Source: Russula earlei (taxonomy: Eukaryota; Basidiomycota; Agaricomycetes; Russulales; Russulaceae). From it: 64,000 bases of DNA. The notes under the pieces are model-generated. The model searched no databases, was not told the DNA's origin, and was given only the letters and a program-made list of their open reading frames with translations. The DNA lies in contig JAGFNK010000078.1 in NCBI GenBank assembly GCA_025769875.1, positions 86,611 through 150,610 on the forward strand, in the 5' to 3' direction. Numbering within the stretch: position 1 is the first letter of the stretch; the number at the start of each line of letters is the position of its first letter. The translations under genes and the position numbers were made by a program. This document shows, in pieces, positions 9,711 to 22,476 of this stretch.

Positions 9711-12700
9711 TGCGAAAAAAGGACAGGAGAGGGGCAAAGAGAGCGACACCCCGATTTCTTTAATATAAAAAAAAAAAAAAGAGGGCGGGGACGGGAAGCG
9801 GTAGTGGGTGGGAGAGTGAGAGCCGAGGGGCAGCAAATTGAGACAAGGTGGCGTGTCCGCATTTATTGCGACTGGCTATTTCCAATTCCCGGCGCTCCCG
9901 GAGGCCGACAAAATTCACTTGTACTTTCACTTTCTCTGAGTAAAACATAATCAACCACTGGTAGCCATAGCTACATTCTCGTCCTCCAGTCCATCCAAAA
10001 AACGTGGACGGCGAACGCGATGTCAGGTGCGGTGATTACGTGTAGCAACCTGTGGCAGACAAAAACAAACAAAAACAACCATTAATAAATGCCCGCGGTC
10101 AAAAGTCGCGTTTCTTCACGCGTCGCGCTTCTTTGTCCAACGAGTACACCACCCATGTTTCGCAACCAGTCCTCTTGTTCCCCTTACATGCCTTCCCGAG
10201 GCCTTAACGCCCTTGGCTCTCCCACTCCCCCACTCATCAATGGTCTTCCACGAATCCGTTCGCCACAAGCAGCCAAAGAGATCCATCCTACTACCTAACA
10301 TTCTGTGGGATGTCATCTAACCCTAAGTAGTCTTCGCCTCCTCCGCAACCCCCTTAGGTTCGATCTGGCCTTTTTTCCGTCTGCTTTGGATGTGAACGAC
10401 AATCCACGCGTCGTTGGTATCGCACTGGCCTTCAATTGGTGTCCGAATATAGACAATCGTGCACGAGCCTGTCGTTCGACCTCACGTGACTTTCTATGAC
10501 TTGCGCACCACCACTTTCCCATTTCCGGACAGTGTCTCCATGTCACAACGGCCCCTCGCTTCTCGACTCACGTACAGATCCCCGTCACGTGCTGCCTTGG
10601 GACCTTAGCGCTCGAACCACGCACCTACTTCCACCCACAGAATCCCGTTCACCACGTGTATTCATTGGGGCAGGTGTGGCAATGGGTGACGAGGAAGGCA
10701 GTGCGGAATCGCGTGTCAAACGTCGTGTGGGTTTGGCCTTGGACACGAGAAGTGCGTTTGCATTAATCTCGGAGGCAGGATGCTATACGAGCAAGTTACG
10801 CACAAGGGTTCACGATATAGGCTCTTGCAGCCCAGGTCACATACAAATCGCCTTCGTGCGGTTCATTTCATCCTGGTGTCGCTCAGTCTCTACATTTCTT
10901 GCGCCATGCCTTTGCATCCTTCCACGCTCATTTGCAGCGGAAAATACGCCATCGTTCTTCGGAACCGAACCACCGTACTGGATGCGAGGTAGCCTGGGTC
11001 TCGGCCCTACCTGAGCTCTGCTCGACCCGGTGACATTCCTGTTGGATTTGCTCGCCGTAGGCCGCCTCATCCCCTCTGCTTTGCTTCGCGTCATGAGGCT
11101 ATTGCAGGGGTCGAGGATAGGGGCCTCAAAGCGTTGTAAAACGTTGCTTAATCCGCATGGCTTTGTGGCGAACGAACTCTGGGTGAAAAGGCCATTGCTT
11201 GCCCTGGTGGAATGCCGGATACATACAGGGAAGAATGCGATCGGAATGGAGGCCGCACCAATGCATTACCCGGTGGCATATGAGGGTTTTGCTTGGCTTC
11301 TAAGCTGGCCCTGGACTAGGTGCATCGAGTGGCGGTGATCCTTGAGGAGGCTCATGCTTGATCTCGAGATTACCGCCAAGTACTTTCGCCCACCCTCAAC
11401 TGCGATCCTATCCTACACAGATAGGCGCACTACATCACTGCCGCGCAACTAATCAGTCCCTCACCGTGGGTCCAACAAGTTTCGATACCTCTGTACTTGA
11501 GGCTGGCCTGAATCTGCTGCCGGTGCACTTCTGCGATTCCATCTCCACCCTTCCTCGTACAACCCGTCTGCGACGACCCGTCTCCTCGAGATGGCCCGTG
11601 TTCATCGCGAACGCTCTTCCACTCCTATCTCCCTGTACTGGTGTGATACCAGTAGCTTGATGAATCTGTCCCCCCAGCCGGTGTTCCTCTGCATGCAGCC
11701 GCACACCGATGTGCGCTCGAGCAGTCTTGAATTGTGGTGTCCCCCGGGGTGCTGCAAAGAGCTGCGTGCTCGCTGTCAAGATTGTTTGAGCGGCGTATTG
11801 GCGGTCGCAACGACTGCATGAAGTGAGGATCGCTGGCAACGGATGAGAGCATCTGGGTAACCAGCCGGTCTGGGGAGTGTTGTAGGGGGTACACACTGGG
11901 AGACCGAGCGCGATGCACGGTCTAGATCGGAGCGGAGAGCAGGCATTGTGCGTTGCCATGCGCAAACATGGCAGCGAGAAGGTCAATGGGGCTGTGGTTG
12001 CGAGCAGAAGCGCGGCAGATTTTGGGAGGTCAAGATACAAGTGGATGGCTCACGGTGGTCAGAAACGTTCGTGCTTTGCGCCGGGCGGAGTATGAGAAGG
12101 GCAAGGGTCTGATGAACCCGCGGCGTGGTCATGGACTAGTGGTGTAGCGGGGGAAGCTGTATGCTTCGAGAGATGGGTCGGCTGTGCTGACGATGCCATA
12201 ATTTTTTTCTCATCTCGCTTTCGTAGCGATTTCGTCATCACTCCCTGCTGGAGGTACGTGGATGACAGGTGAATTTTCCTGTTAATGCGAATGCCGTATG
12301 GTCTCGTTAAAAACTCCTTTTTGTGTAGGTGCAGGTATGGTCTTTATCCCATCAGGATTTCGAATGGGCGTTCGTCTGCATCATGATCTTCGATGTTTCC
12401 TTGTAAATTATACGAACGCCATCGCACCCTTCTCGTATGTTCGAGCGGTGTCATGTATTGGAAGTTCGTGTGAGTCCTTGTCTAGGACGTGTGTCACCGT
12501 CTAACGTTGCGATTTGTGAAAGAAATTTAGGCGGAACCGAAGCTACACTTGTCTAAAGGAAGATTGATGAGGACCATCTCGCCCTCTGTTGTACTCTCAC
12601 TAACAATGAAGCTCATCCTAAGACTAAAATAGTACTGGGGCTTATGCCAGAGTGAATTATAATCATTGCGGTTGTACGCTGTGCCGAATAGATGCAACCC

Positions 12701-12886
12701 CGCGCGTAATTTGGTGGACACCAGGAGTTCCCAAGGCAAGCAAGGGAGATACAAAGCTGATGCCGTTGAAACTGAGACGACAAAGCACTCTATTTGATTA
12801 ATCTGCTAGCCTCCTTGCACAAGGAAAGGCACGGAAGATGGATACCAAATTTCAGTGACATTCCACAGTGACCAACACAGTGGCCA
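9711..12886. other. gene-poor stretch, no confident gene
   Basis: About 3.2 kb with only short or poorly protein-like open frames. The longest are 10496-11014 (+) and 11453-12040 (-); both are Arg/Ser/Pro/Cys-rich and show no domain, splice pattern or codon bias like the neighbours. Several CACGTG-type E-boxes lie at 10480-10660. It could be decayed mobile DNA. Confidence 0.4.
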
Positions 12887-13099
12887 TACTGTCCCCTACC
12901 AGTATCTCTGCATTTGCTTTTTTCTCTGTATCTGTTCAAACAACTCTCCTCAAAACATTGTAGCACTATTATGTTCCCTTGATCTCATTCTAGCAGAGAA
13001 AAATGGAAATGCATCAAGTAGTTCCTGAGTTTTATTTTGGTTGAGTTTGACTGCCGAGATATGGGTGGTGGACTGCCGAGATAACAGTAGGGGATAGTA
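12887..13099. mobile_element. MITE, copy 1 (terminal inverted repeats)
   Basis: The ends 12887-12912 and 13074-13099 are inverted repeats matching at 21 of 26 positions (TACTRTCCCC outermost). The left end reads TACTGTCCCC and the right end GGGGATAGTA, so a TA target duplication is possible. The interior carries no coding frame. It is closely related to 49739-49933 (shared blocks GCAGAGAAAAAT and GTAGTTCCTG.GTTTTATTTTGG). This fits a non-autonomous DNA transposon, perhaps of Tc1/mariner-pogo type. Confidence 0.65.
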
Positions 13100-13854
13100 T
13101 CTGGTTGTGGTTGAACACCGACCGGACACAGGCCACGCAGCCAAACGTGCCCACGATATTTGATTTGTGTCTTGGTGGGTAATGTGTCCGTTTCGTTACC
13201 TGTGGCCGCAATAAATCCTTTTTTTTTCAAACGTTTCGTAAAGGTAAAGGAGACCCGGGGCCTCCGCGGTGTTAACAGTGTATGATACCTTGTTTATACG
13301 ATCGAGGGTTGAACGTTGGACGACCTGTCAGCACATGTCAGTGCTCTAGTGAGGCACGCGTTTACTCCTGGGCCTGCGTCACGGCGACATTACACTGGCC
13401 GGGCTCAGAGGATGGAGGATCTTGAAATTTTATGCGTGCCCCCCCCCCCCCCCCGGTTCATTCATCAAAGTGAGCGCATTTAATTGAGCCCGTGAACTGT
13501 TCACCAGTGTTGATACGATCATCAGGAGACGTGCGGGCAATCAAGCCGTCGTGGGGTGCACGCTGTCGAACGAACATGAAACGAGTGTAAATATAGTATA
13601 TCGGCTGGAACACGTCCCGTGATGATGGGAGCTCGGAAACGAAATGAAAAGGCATTTGCGCGCACGTGCATCGCGCAAGGTATCCGCCCACGGCATCACG
13701 AGGATCGCATGCATGCACGGCCGGTCCATCCATCTGACCACGAGGCCCCACGCGTGTTCGTGGTCCAATCAATCCGACTCACGTCCGAACCCAAGCAAGA
13801 ACAAAACCCCCAAGAAGAACACAGACACAGACACAGACACAGACACAGAACGAA
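13100..13854. other. intergenic region with simple repeats
   Basis: Contains a poly-C run of about 14-16 bases near 13441-13455 and an (ACAGAC)n microsatellite near 13819-13849, which lies just downstream of, and close to, the stop of the minus-strand membrane protein gene. No gene seen. Confidence 0.5.
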
Positions 13855-14460
13855 CTACCTCCCCGGCGTCGGCGGCGTCAAAACGAACCGCAGCCCGGCG
13901 GGCGGCCCGCTGTCCGATTCGACGACGTCGACAAAGATGGGCCGATTCGGTTCCAGATCGAGCGACGCCCGCGAGCCATCCCCGTCGTCGCCCCCTTTCT
14001 CCCAAGCCGAAGGACCGAGGTGACCCTCCTCCGCTTCCACGTCCGACTCCGGGTCTAGACCGCGCGAAACGCGACGGCGCGGCCGCGGCTTGGCCCTCAG
14101 TCTGGCCCTACGTCGTCGTCTTCCTAGGAGGAGGAAATGGACTAGGATGATGAGAGAGACCAGGAAGATCCCCGAGAGTGTGCCTGCGAGTGCGATCGCT
14201 GCGAAAAAAAGGGAGCCAGGTTCGTCCGGATGACGGCGGTTCAAAGTTTTGTAACGTATGGTCAGCCACACGCCAACAGCTCCCGAGTTTTTCCAGAGCA
14301 AGCCATCGAGGGCGCGACACTCACATGGAGAGAATGTTAGCCGTGAGACCCATGTCGCGGCGATAGCGTAGCGTTCGAGGAATGGAAGGGCTGCCTGTGG
14401 TGGATGTGAGGATTCGGTCGGAGGTGGTGGCGAATTCAACTTGGAGCTTCTCCACTGCAT
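13855..14460 (-). CDS. small single-pass membrane protein, unknown
   Basis: Exons 14460-14325 and 14198-13855 (126-nt intron, GTGAGT...CGCAG) give 159 residues. The clear feature is one membrane segment (IALAGTLSGIFLVSLIILVH) followed by a strongly basic stop-transfer (GRRRRRARLRAK) and an acidic, Asp/Glu/Pro-rich tail, so a type I or III topology with the tail in the cytosol is likely. The N-terminus is doubtful: exon 1 is also open in another frame that looks at least as protein-like (VEKLQVEFATT...), but that frame does not splice into the membrane segment. A CTAAT branch point and CAG just upstream of 14455 suggest a further 5' exon. Family unknown. Confidence 0.4.
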   Translation of the reverse strand: MQWRSSKLNSPPPPTESSHPPQAALPFLERYAIAATWVSRLTFSPCECRALDGLLWKNSGAVGVWLTIRYKTLNRRHPDEPGSLFFAAIALAGTLSGIFLVSLIILVHFLLLGRRRRRARLRAKPRPRRRVSRGLDPESDVEAEEGHLGPSAWEKGGDDGDGSRASLDLEPNRPIFVDVVESDSGPPAGLRFVLTPPTPGR

Positions 14461-14467
14461 TCATTCA

Positions 14468-15001
14468 AACCATACGATTAGATAAGAACGCGGTATTGAT
14501 GATTGTGAGATGCACTCATCGGACACAAACGAACACGTAGGTTAGTGATTCTTTCTCCTCTCAAATATTATCGAGGAGAGTAAGTTCCGCCGGCATTCAA
14601 TTCGCGTTTAATCTAGGTCACGCATGCCCCTTACTGGGTTTCCTCGAACCTGAGGGTTGCATATGTCTCATCTCTCAGTTTAAAGTGGAACGAGGCCAAA
14701 CTAGTACCGCCAAAGAGGAAGACCATGCAATCACGATGTACCACCGCGAATGGTCATCGAGTTGGTGTGCCCCTAAATCGCTGATAGTCGACTAGGCAAG
14801 TAACCGCACGGCAAATTTACCTACGACGACCTCGAAATCGCGGCGCGGATGATTTACTTTCCACCATAAGAAAGTACTCAATGTATTGCTCGTCCCGGCC
14901 ATTCCGCAGAGTCTGCTTTACTATGAATACAGTATCAGTACTAGATCTATTGGACCAGCTGAGCACCTAAACATGGGGGTCACAAAATGCGTAAACGTAG
15001 A
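14468..15001. other. intergenic region between two minus-strand genes
   Basis: No open frame that looks coding; it may contain the true first exon or promoter of the membrane protein gene. Confidence 0.4.
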
Positions 15002-16675
15002 CTAGCCCTCGTCGTCGCTCAAGAAACTACCCTCATCGTTCGACTCTCCATCTGACTCGCCAACACCCCATGTGTCAGGTTCGCCATCACAGAACACTTG
15101 CCCGAATGCTACAGTATTCAAGTCCGCCAATTGCTGTGGTGTTATGTGACAGTTGAGAAGCTTTATATGCGGAACAGCCCACTCTAGCTTAGAGCGTCGT
15201 GTGAGGGCACGCTTGAAAGTAGGGAAGAGCTGGTTGTCCCCCAGTGGAAATGAAAAGTGAGCGTGCTCAATAGTCAGAGATGTCAGATTCGGTAGGACGA
15301 TCTCGTTGGTCCCACTGGTCGATGACACATCTATGACGTGGGCGTCGTGGAACGCACTCACAAATCCGTACGTATAACCGCCTGACAGCAGGACCGTCTC
15401 GACACGAGTCAGATGAGGGAAGACCTTGAGCCACTCTACGCCCGCTGTGTCATGCTCAGCGCAAAATAACAGGGCATTGAATTGGACGATTCGGCCTAAA
15501 GGTAAGCTGGACAGAAGGTTCGAAAGGTTTGGGGCAACCTCCACGTTATCCGGCTGACGAGATGGTTGCCATGTTAGATACAGATCAAGGAAGAGTTCGT
15601 CAGCATCTTCCACAGGATGAGCAGTAATTGTCATGGAGTGATACCACGACCGAATCGACGCATGGTAGGGCAATTCTTGCCTGTCGAGTTGACTAAAACT
15701 AGAGGATATGATATCTGCTAATGGGGGGATAGCCAATGCAACTTCGGGGATATGCCAACGGGTTACCGCGCTCAAAGTGACCTGCCGACAACGTGGAATG
15801 ACGAAATGGCGCATAACGTTCGCACAATCAAGGACAAATCCTGTGAGGGAGAGGTCAATCAAGTGTTCGAGTTTGATTGGGGGGATGTCGTGGGGTGGGA
15901 GTGTTCTGATGTTAGTAGGGAGCTCGGAGATAGCGTGAATGAGTGCAAGAATTTCCAACTTGCTCATTATCTGTAAGAGAGAAAGAATGTTCTCTATGGA
16001 TGGCCTCGAAGCCATGGGGATGTCCTTGAGAACCAGAGTGGTTAGATTTCCGATTGAGGAGAACAGCTTCCAATTGAGATGACAGGAAGACAGCTCCAAG
16101 ACACGAAGATATGGAGCATTCTCCATAGAAGGGTAGACATAATCAGGGAATACTGAGGGGCTGGCCAGAATTAACTCTTCCAAGATATCTGGGGATCCGG
16201 TTAGAAAAGGGGAAAGTAGGTCACCGAGGTCACGGAATCGATTGGAAAGGAAGATAGAAAGATGTCGGATGTGGCGAATATGAGAAAGGGCAAGTCGCAC
16301 AGAACTTAGGAAGGCATTATCGGCGAGGTCCTGATATCCTATTGAGATTCGAATGGTCAGTGGTGCGGTCCGTGATCGTTCGAGCATGATGGCGGTCCAC
16401 TCAGGCGGGCGAAAGAGGATGTTTGTCCACAGGAGGGGGCACTGAAGAGCCGAATTGCGCCAGGCCCTACATACATGGCTGATCTGAAGGCAAGTTGGTG
16501 AGCACAACGAAGACCAGCGGTTGGTAAGTTCAAATTGATGTATGAGGATGAAAATGTCGGTGAGGAGGATGTGAGGAAGACGGAAGACGGGGGTGAGTGA
16601 ATTGTGATAGGATTTTAGGGATTGTACATGACGAGGGTCGACGGAGAGGTCGATGTCGTCGAATGTGGAAGGCAT
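15002..16675 (-). CDS. F-box protein
   Basis: Intronless, 557 residues. An F-box-like helical region sits at about 30-85 (VFRLPHILLTDIF ... ISHVCRAWRNSALQCPLLW), the typical Agaricomycete form. It is followed by a long Leu/Ile-rich region with degenerate LRR-like repeats (LRVLELSSCHL, LTTLVLKDI, KLEILALIHAI, LTSLTIEHAHF) and an acidic C-terminal tail (GESDGESNDEGS). The expected role is substrate recognition for an SCF ubiquitin ligase through Skp1. Such genes form very large families in mushrooms, so the substrate cannot be inferred. The start lies 206 bp from the divergent formin start. Confidence 0.85.
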   Translation of the reverse strand: MPSTFDDIDLSVDPRHVQSLKSYHNSLTPVFRLPHILLTDIFILIHQFELTNRWSSLCSPTCLQISHVCRAWRNSALQCPLLWTNILFRPPEWTAIMLERSRTAPLTIRISIGYQDLADNAFLSSVRLALSHIRHIRHLSIFLSNRFRDLGDLLSPFLTGSPDILEELILASPSVFPDYVYPSMENAPYLRVLELSSCHLNWKLFSSIGNLTTLVLKDIPMASRPSIENILSLLQIMSKLEILALIHAISELPTNIRTLPPHDIPPIKLEHLIDLSLTGFVLDCANVMRHFVIPRCRQVTLSAVTRWHIPEVALAIPPLADIISSSFSQLDRQELPYHASIRSWYHSMTITAHPVEDADELFLDLYLTWQPSRQPDNVEVAPNLSNLLSSLPLGRIVQFNALLFCAEHDTAGVEWLKVFPHLTRVETVLLSGGYTYGFVSAFHDAHVIDVSSTSGTNEIVLPNLTSLTIEHAHFSFPLGDNQLFPTFKRALTRRSKLEWAVPHIKLLNCHITPQQLADLNTVAFGQVFCDGEPDTWGVGESDGESNDEGSFLSDDEG

Positions 16676-16881
16676 GCTGTGGCCACAACGACGAGACGAT
16701 CATTATCATGTCACGGGGGCTGGCGGCCCGGCCACCCGCGCGGCTGTTCAGCAACTGCTTTGGATCAATCGCACAACACAAGCTTGCATTCATCCCATCC
16801 TGGGGTTTCTCAACCCCTTTATCACAGCATTGGCTGCCGCACTCACCGCCATTGTGACAGACCGACGAATACTACCATTCC
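16676..16881. promoter_or_regulatory. bidirectional promoter region, F-box protein / formin
   Basis: 206 bp separate the divergent start codons. No TATA box stands out. Function is inferred only from gene order. Confidence 0.4.
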
Positions 16882-19800
16882 ATGGACTCTTTATTTGGTA
16901 GGAAGAAGGCCCGCCCCCGGCAGCCCTCCATCTCCGGTCAGGACCTACGTTCTGTTCCATATGAGAGTGTCCTCCCAGGTCCCCCAATCCCCGTCAGCCG
17001 TCAAAGTGCAGCCTCTCATATCTCTGCACCAATTACGAATCCCACGCTTACCGCCAATGGTACCGAACTCAACCTTCATGCCCTGCAGCGCTCCCGAGAG
17101 GAACGCGAGCGTGCATACGCTCCAACTAGCGCGTCCACCCCGCGCTCGAGCTCTCCGCATGCCTCGTTTGTGACGGATGACTCGTCTACCCTGCACAGCG
17201 AATCCGCCGGCTCTCTTTCCAACACACATTCATCCTCTTCTGCCCGCAAGCTTCGTCAGAGCGGAAGCACCCTGGGACGGCGAAGCCCTGGCACTCAGGA
17301 CACTTCTCGTGCCCTTCCTCCCATTCCGTCATCCCCTCCTCCCTCCGCCATTTTTGCATCCGCGCGTCCCCCGTCCTCTTCGACGGCTCGTTTAGACGAT
17401 CGCTCTTCCCGACATACTTTCCAATCCGATTCGCATCCCTCTCACAGCCACCGCCATTTTTCACATTTCCACAGACATGGAACCATGGAGGATTTCAACT
17501 TTCCCAGACCAGACGATGCAGAGATAGAGGCTTTGTTCGAACATGTCGTAAGAACCCGCGATTTGGTCAGCTTGCCGCCTCTCACAATCGAACAAAAATG
17601 GCACATGGTAGAAAGTGACGAGCGTCTGCGATGGAAAGACGAAAGGGCGAGGGAAGAGCAAGCCAAGAAAGTCCCAGAGCAAAGCCGCACGGGGATGATC
17701 GAGGAAAAGTCCCCTGAGTGGTATTTGATGAAGTTCATGGATAGGTCCATAACCCCGAAGGATGCTTCCGGTCTCCTCGTCTCGTTGAGGGGCCAGGAGT
17801 TGGGGTGCGTCTCACACTTCTTCCCTCTCCTTGGCCAAACTAATTCATTGATGATAGATGGTTACAACAATTCATTGCGATGCAAGGAACACGTGTTCTT
17901 ACGCAGTTCCTCTCGTTCATTAGCCGCAAGGGCAGGCAGAGGTTTGTCCAGATTGTTAGTCGTTGTCTTCCATGCTTAACGGTCTTCAAGAACGGAAGCC
18001 GATCATCAGCTAGAATACGAGACCATTCGTTGCATAAAGCAGATACTCAATTCTGGGGTACGTTTCAGATTTATGTCGCTGAACATTGGTTCACTTTCTT
18101 GGTTCTAGCCCGCTACACAGGATGCTCTTACTCACAACCTCCTCATAACGCAAATCGCGTCTTCTTTGAATTCACCTCGCATAGCTGCCAGAAAACTTGT
18201 GGTCGAGGTCTTGACCTTCTTAGTCTATCGTGGCCCCGAGGCACTGAATCTCGTCACTGGGGCTCTGGAAACTGTCAGCATTACAAACAACGTTGGTAGC
18301 TCTCCTTATACGTACTGGTTCACGAGCTTCGAGAGTTCAATATCTGGGCGGGGCAAAATGGGTAGCATGGTCGGCGCAAGCGAGGAAGTTCGAAAGAATG
18401 CTGCCACCGAAAGTAATATCAACGAATATGCAGTACGTGTCTTCCGGGTTCAAGAGCGCATTCTTCCCCCTTATAAACTTGAATTGTAGCTAAGCAATCT
18501 CCTCCTTTTAAACGGCATTCTCGACAACTCGGAAGACCTGGACCTTCGCATCCATCATCACAGCCAGATGGCCACTGCTGGGTTGCGTCAAGTAGTAGAG
18601 CTATGTCGCAGCTTCAACTATGACCCACTCAACACGCAGCTGGACAAGCTGCAAGAAACGATCGAAAATGATGAGAAGGACTTACGCGAACGTCTAGACC
18701 AGGAAATCCTCAAGGACATGACAAGCATTGAGGATGTCTATGCCACACTCAAATCACGGACCCAAAACACGAAGGCCCATGACTATTTCCTCTCCATTCT
18801 ACAGCACCTCCTACTCGTGCGGGAGGATGGTCCTGGACTGGTGCAGTACTATCAACTACTGGACTCTCTGGTCACCGATGTTGTCATGGATCATAAGCTT
18901 GCAGGCGCCGAACAGCGACTTGGGAGATCGGTAGAGAGCATCATCTCCCAGTTCAACGACGCGGAGCAGTTCCGCGTTTTGGAGACTGAGGCTGCTAAAA
19001 TGCGTGCCGACCTTCGTCGCATTCAACTCGAGAAGGAAGCACTCGAGGGTGAAATGGTGAATGGCGGAGACGGCCTTGTCGGTGTTCTCAAAGGTAAAAT
19101 TGCCAGCCTGGAGGAGAAGCTTCAGATCTCTCGCGAGACTACTGCTCGATTGCAAACGCAGCTAGAGACACAAAAGTCGGCCTACGAAGAACAGACTACG
19201 CAGCTCGAAGCACAGATCATGGAATTGTTCCGGATGTTAAAGGAACTTGGTGTGGACGGTGTGAGCAAGATCCTGAATAACAGAGGCGCCATGGACCGCA
19301 AGACCCTCATTGCAACATTGGAGAAGCACATGCAAAGGACCAAGACTATCGACATTCTGGAGGGTCGCGATAGAAATTCTACGCGTCGGAAAACCCGCGG
19401 AGAAGGTCGTGATGACGAGGGCGAATCCGATGACCCCGATGCTACTCCTGGAAGGTCAAAAGTTAAGCGTCACCCCCCCTCCAAGAGGGACCAGTTACCA
19501 AAAGGAACGCGCTCATCTGAGGGGCCGAATGGACGAACTTCGCAATTCATGGATGCCGATGAAGCAGATGTTAAAGAGCAGATCCAACAACAGCTGGCTG
19601 CTGGAGTCCTCATTGTAAGTTGTTTTGAGAGTTCGCATCTTGCAATACTGACTTCAATTAGTACCCCCCGAGGGATGATAATGCTGCCAGTCCGAGAAGC
19701 ATCAACAGATCCCCGCGTCCCAAGGATCGCCGTCTCGTTGATGATGGCTCACCCTCTAAACAGCCCAAAAAATACAATCTACGTACTGGTGACCTTGGAC

Positions 19801-22476
19801 TACCCGCGGTCCATGATGACCAGGATCAGGAAAGCGATCACGACCATTCGACACTTAGTGGAACGACTCTTGCGGCGGAATCTACTACATCTTCTTTGGA
19901 CGGTTCTCGCCCGCCCGGCGTTAATTCCCTTACGGAACAGCTCAGTAAACATTTTGCAGCTAAGCGAGGCCAAACGTCGCCGGATAATGTGCGGGTACCC
20001 CAAGACCAGACTGCTCTACCCGAAGCTATCGAAAATATGGCAGTGCCTCCCCCCCGCCGCCGCCGCCGCCGCCACCACCACCACCACCACCGCCAGCTTT
20101 TCCTGGCATTTCTGTATCATTACCCCCCCCGCCGCCGCCACCACCACCGCCTCCACCCATGGGGAAATTAGGCTTGGTACCCACAGCTGCGTCCGGTGCC
20201 CCGCCGCCACCGCCGCCACCGCCACCACTTTCTAAGAACCGTGACTCCTATTCAAGTTCTAATCCTAACTCTACACGCGCCTCTATCCTTCTCGGCGCGA
20301 GTTTGAATGTGATTCTCTCAGCACGGAAAGACATGCCCATTACGCCAAATACGAAGATGAAACAATTGCAGTGGGACAAACTTCCTCAGCAACAAGTGTC
20401 GAAGACTTTGTGGCAGGAGGAAGAGCCTTCCAAAGAAAGGGAGATGATAGCGAAGTTATCCCATGACGGAATCTGGCTGGAAATGGAGGAGGGCTTCAAG
20501 GCCAAACAACTCGTCATTAATCTTTTAGGTGTGGTTCTTTCCATTAACGGCGCCAGCGCGCTTACAGTATGTTTGATCACGCTTTTATTGTTAGCCCGAC
20601 AGAGGCAGGCCGAATTGAAGAGTGTTCTTGATTCACAAACAAAGAAGCGAGTCGGTCAGTACCCTCCTTCCGTTATGAGTGTCATGGAGTATCTGATTCA
20701 GGGCCGAAGAAATTCTGATCCAGCGCGTAAAGAAGCTCGCGCCTGAGGAAATCGCCCAAGGTATCAAGGAATTTGACCCTGTAGTGTGCACTCAAGTCTT
20801 CCTGAGTGAACTCAAGCGGGTAGTTCCTACCCCAGAACAGGTGAGTCCAGACCCAAGAACATTCACCTCTCAACCTTAATATTGAGGCCATTCATGTCAT
20901 AGGTTGGCAAGCTGAACGTTTATCGGAACTCAGAACCAGAGGAGTTGGCTGGCTTACACCCTGCAGATCGCCTCATGGTTAAGCTGATTCAAATAGAGCG
21001 ACTTGGTCCACGTATTGACGGCATGCTTTACCGATTATCGTTCGAGGAACAATGGACATTACTTGACGAGGTGAGCCACTTCCTGCCTGTGATTTCTACA
21101 TCCTCAACCCTTTTTCAATCGTAGAGTGCCCGTAAATTATCAGAAGCTGGGAAAAGTCTCATGAGTGCTCCCCACTTCAAAGATTTGTTAAATGTATGTA
21201 CTCTTCACATACACGGTCACCCCCCACTTCGCTAACCATCATTGCTACACGAACAGCTCATCCTACTTATCGGGAATTATATGAATGGAACTGGTATTAA
21301 AGGCGGCGCTTTCGGTTTCAGGGTTAGCAGTATCAACAAGGTAATCGGCTTCGTCGTTTCCACGAGCCAGTCGTGTCTCATGGCCTTATTTTCTAGCTTG
21401 TTGATACTAAGTCGGTAAATAATACCACACTCTTACATTTTCTTGAACGTACAGTGGCAAAGCACTTTCCTGCGATGGAGGAATTCCTTGAGGAGCTCGG
21501 CAAACCCGCGGAAGCTTATCGAGGCATGTTCTTTTCCGACCTTTCACGGTATCGATCAGTCAATTTCGTATAGTCAATCTCCAGGATGTCAGGAAGGGTC
21601 TGACAGAACTTCGAGATGGCCTTAGGGCAATTCGGCAAGAACTCAACGAACATTTCTCCGAGATCGAGCAGAACGACCGATATTCCAAGCAGATGTGGGG
21701 CTTCTTGGGAAAAGCGACCCGGCAAATGGAAGATCTCAACGACGATGTGAATGCGGCGGATACGTTGTTCACAGAGGTGATCGGATACTTTGGGGAGGAC
21801 GACAAGAATATGTCATCAACAGAATTTTTTGGCATCTTCAAGACCTTTATCATATCTTATCGCGTACGTAACTTTGTGAATCGAGTCGTTCTAATGTCTT
21901 ACCATGTTGGGAGTGTAGAAATGCCAGATAGAGAACAGAACGGCTGCGGAAGAGAAGGTCGCGCTGGAGAGGCGAAGGCAAGCCGCCGAAGAAGCGAAGG
22001 CAAGTCGGAAGAAAGCGGCAGAAGACGCCATGGCACAAGGAGCCGAGGAGACAGCTGCTCTCGACACCCTGTTAGAGAAGCTCAGAAACGGTGACAATGT
22101 CGGAAGGCGCGCCCGTCGTGCGCGACCCAGTGCTATCAGCACAAGAGAACCGACCTTGCCGCTTCCAGACAAGGACACGCCCCCCGTTTCGGCGTTGGGC
22201 GGTTCCACAGCGGACATTGCACGAGGCATGCTAGAACAGCTCAAGACGAATGGGTTCCTATCAGAAACCCTCGTGCCAATGTCGCCAACGACACCATCGG
22301 CACCCAGGCGGCGTCGATTACGGACGGATAACATGGCTGCGGTGGTTGCCGCGGAGCTCGAGGCTGCAGAGGGCCATCTCGGTAGCCCTCTTGAGAGCTC
22401 AAGGATACAACGAGGATTGTTCTCGGCTGCTCTGGGTGCTTATGATGACGGCTCGGACACTGGAAGAGAGTATTGA
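16882..22476 (+). CDS. diaphanous-related formin (Bni1/SepA/For3 type)
   Basis: Formins nucleate and elongate actin cables and rings under Rho/Cdc42 control. Fourteen exons: 16882-17804, 17858-17941, 17991-18057, 18109-18432, 18490-19614, 19662-20528, 20595-20654, 20710-20840, 20903-21070, 21125-21193, 21257-21340, 21397-21523, 21574-21863, 21919-22476. Order of parts: Ser-rich N-terminus; GTPase-binding/FH3 region (WYLMKFMD, VLTQFLSFISRKGRQR, ARKLVVEVLTFLVYRG); coiled coil around 18960-19290; FH1 with long poly-Pro runs (20060-20230); FH2 (LQWDKLPQ, QKRV-like TKKRVEI, FDPVV, NYMNG, FGF, LVDTKS, TTLLHFLE); and a DAD (LDTLLEKLRNG followed by RRARRAR). The summed exons are one base short of a whole number of codons: the C7 run at 20049-20055 breaks the frame. 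The intron at 21524-21573 is GC-AG. Confidence 0.93.
20049..20055 (+). other. frame-breaking C7 homopolymer in the formin FH1
   Basis: Upstream the frame reads IENMAVPPP; downstream the poly-Pro/FH2 frame is one base off. Eight Cs would join them exactly, and no splice site restores frame. Confidence 0.6.

Noticed and set aside
11453..12040. Minus-strand open frame of 195 codons
   Set aside because: Starts with a hydrophobic stretch, but the rest is Arg/Thr/Pro-rich with no domain, no Cys pattern of effectors and no introns; unlike neighbours.
13819..13849. ACAGAC microsatellite as a functional array
   Set aside because: Simple sequence near a gene end with no partner motif; likely neutral.
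20043..20096. Intron across the formin FH1 C-run
   Set aside because: The only GT...AG pair there is 54 nt, a multiple of three, so it does not restore frame and would delete poly-Pro.
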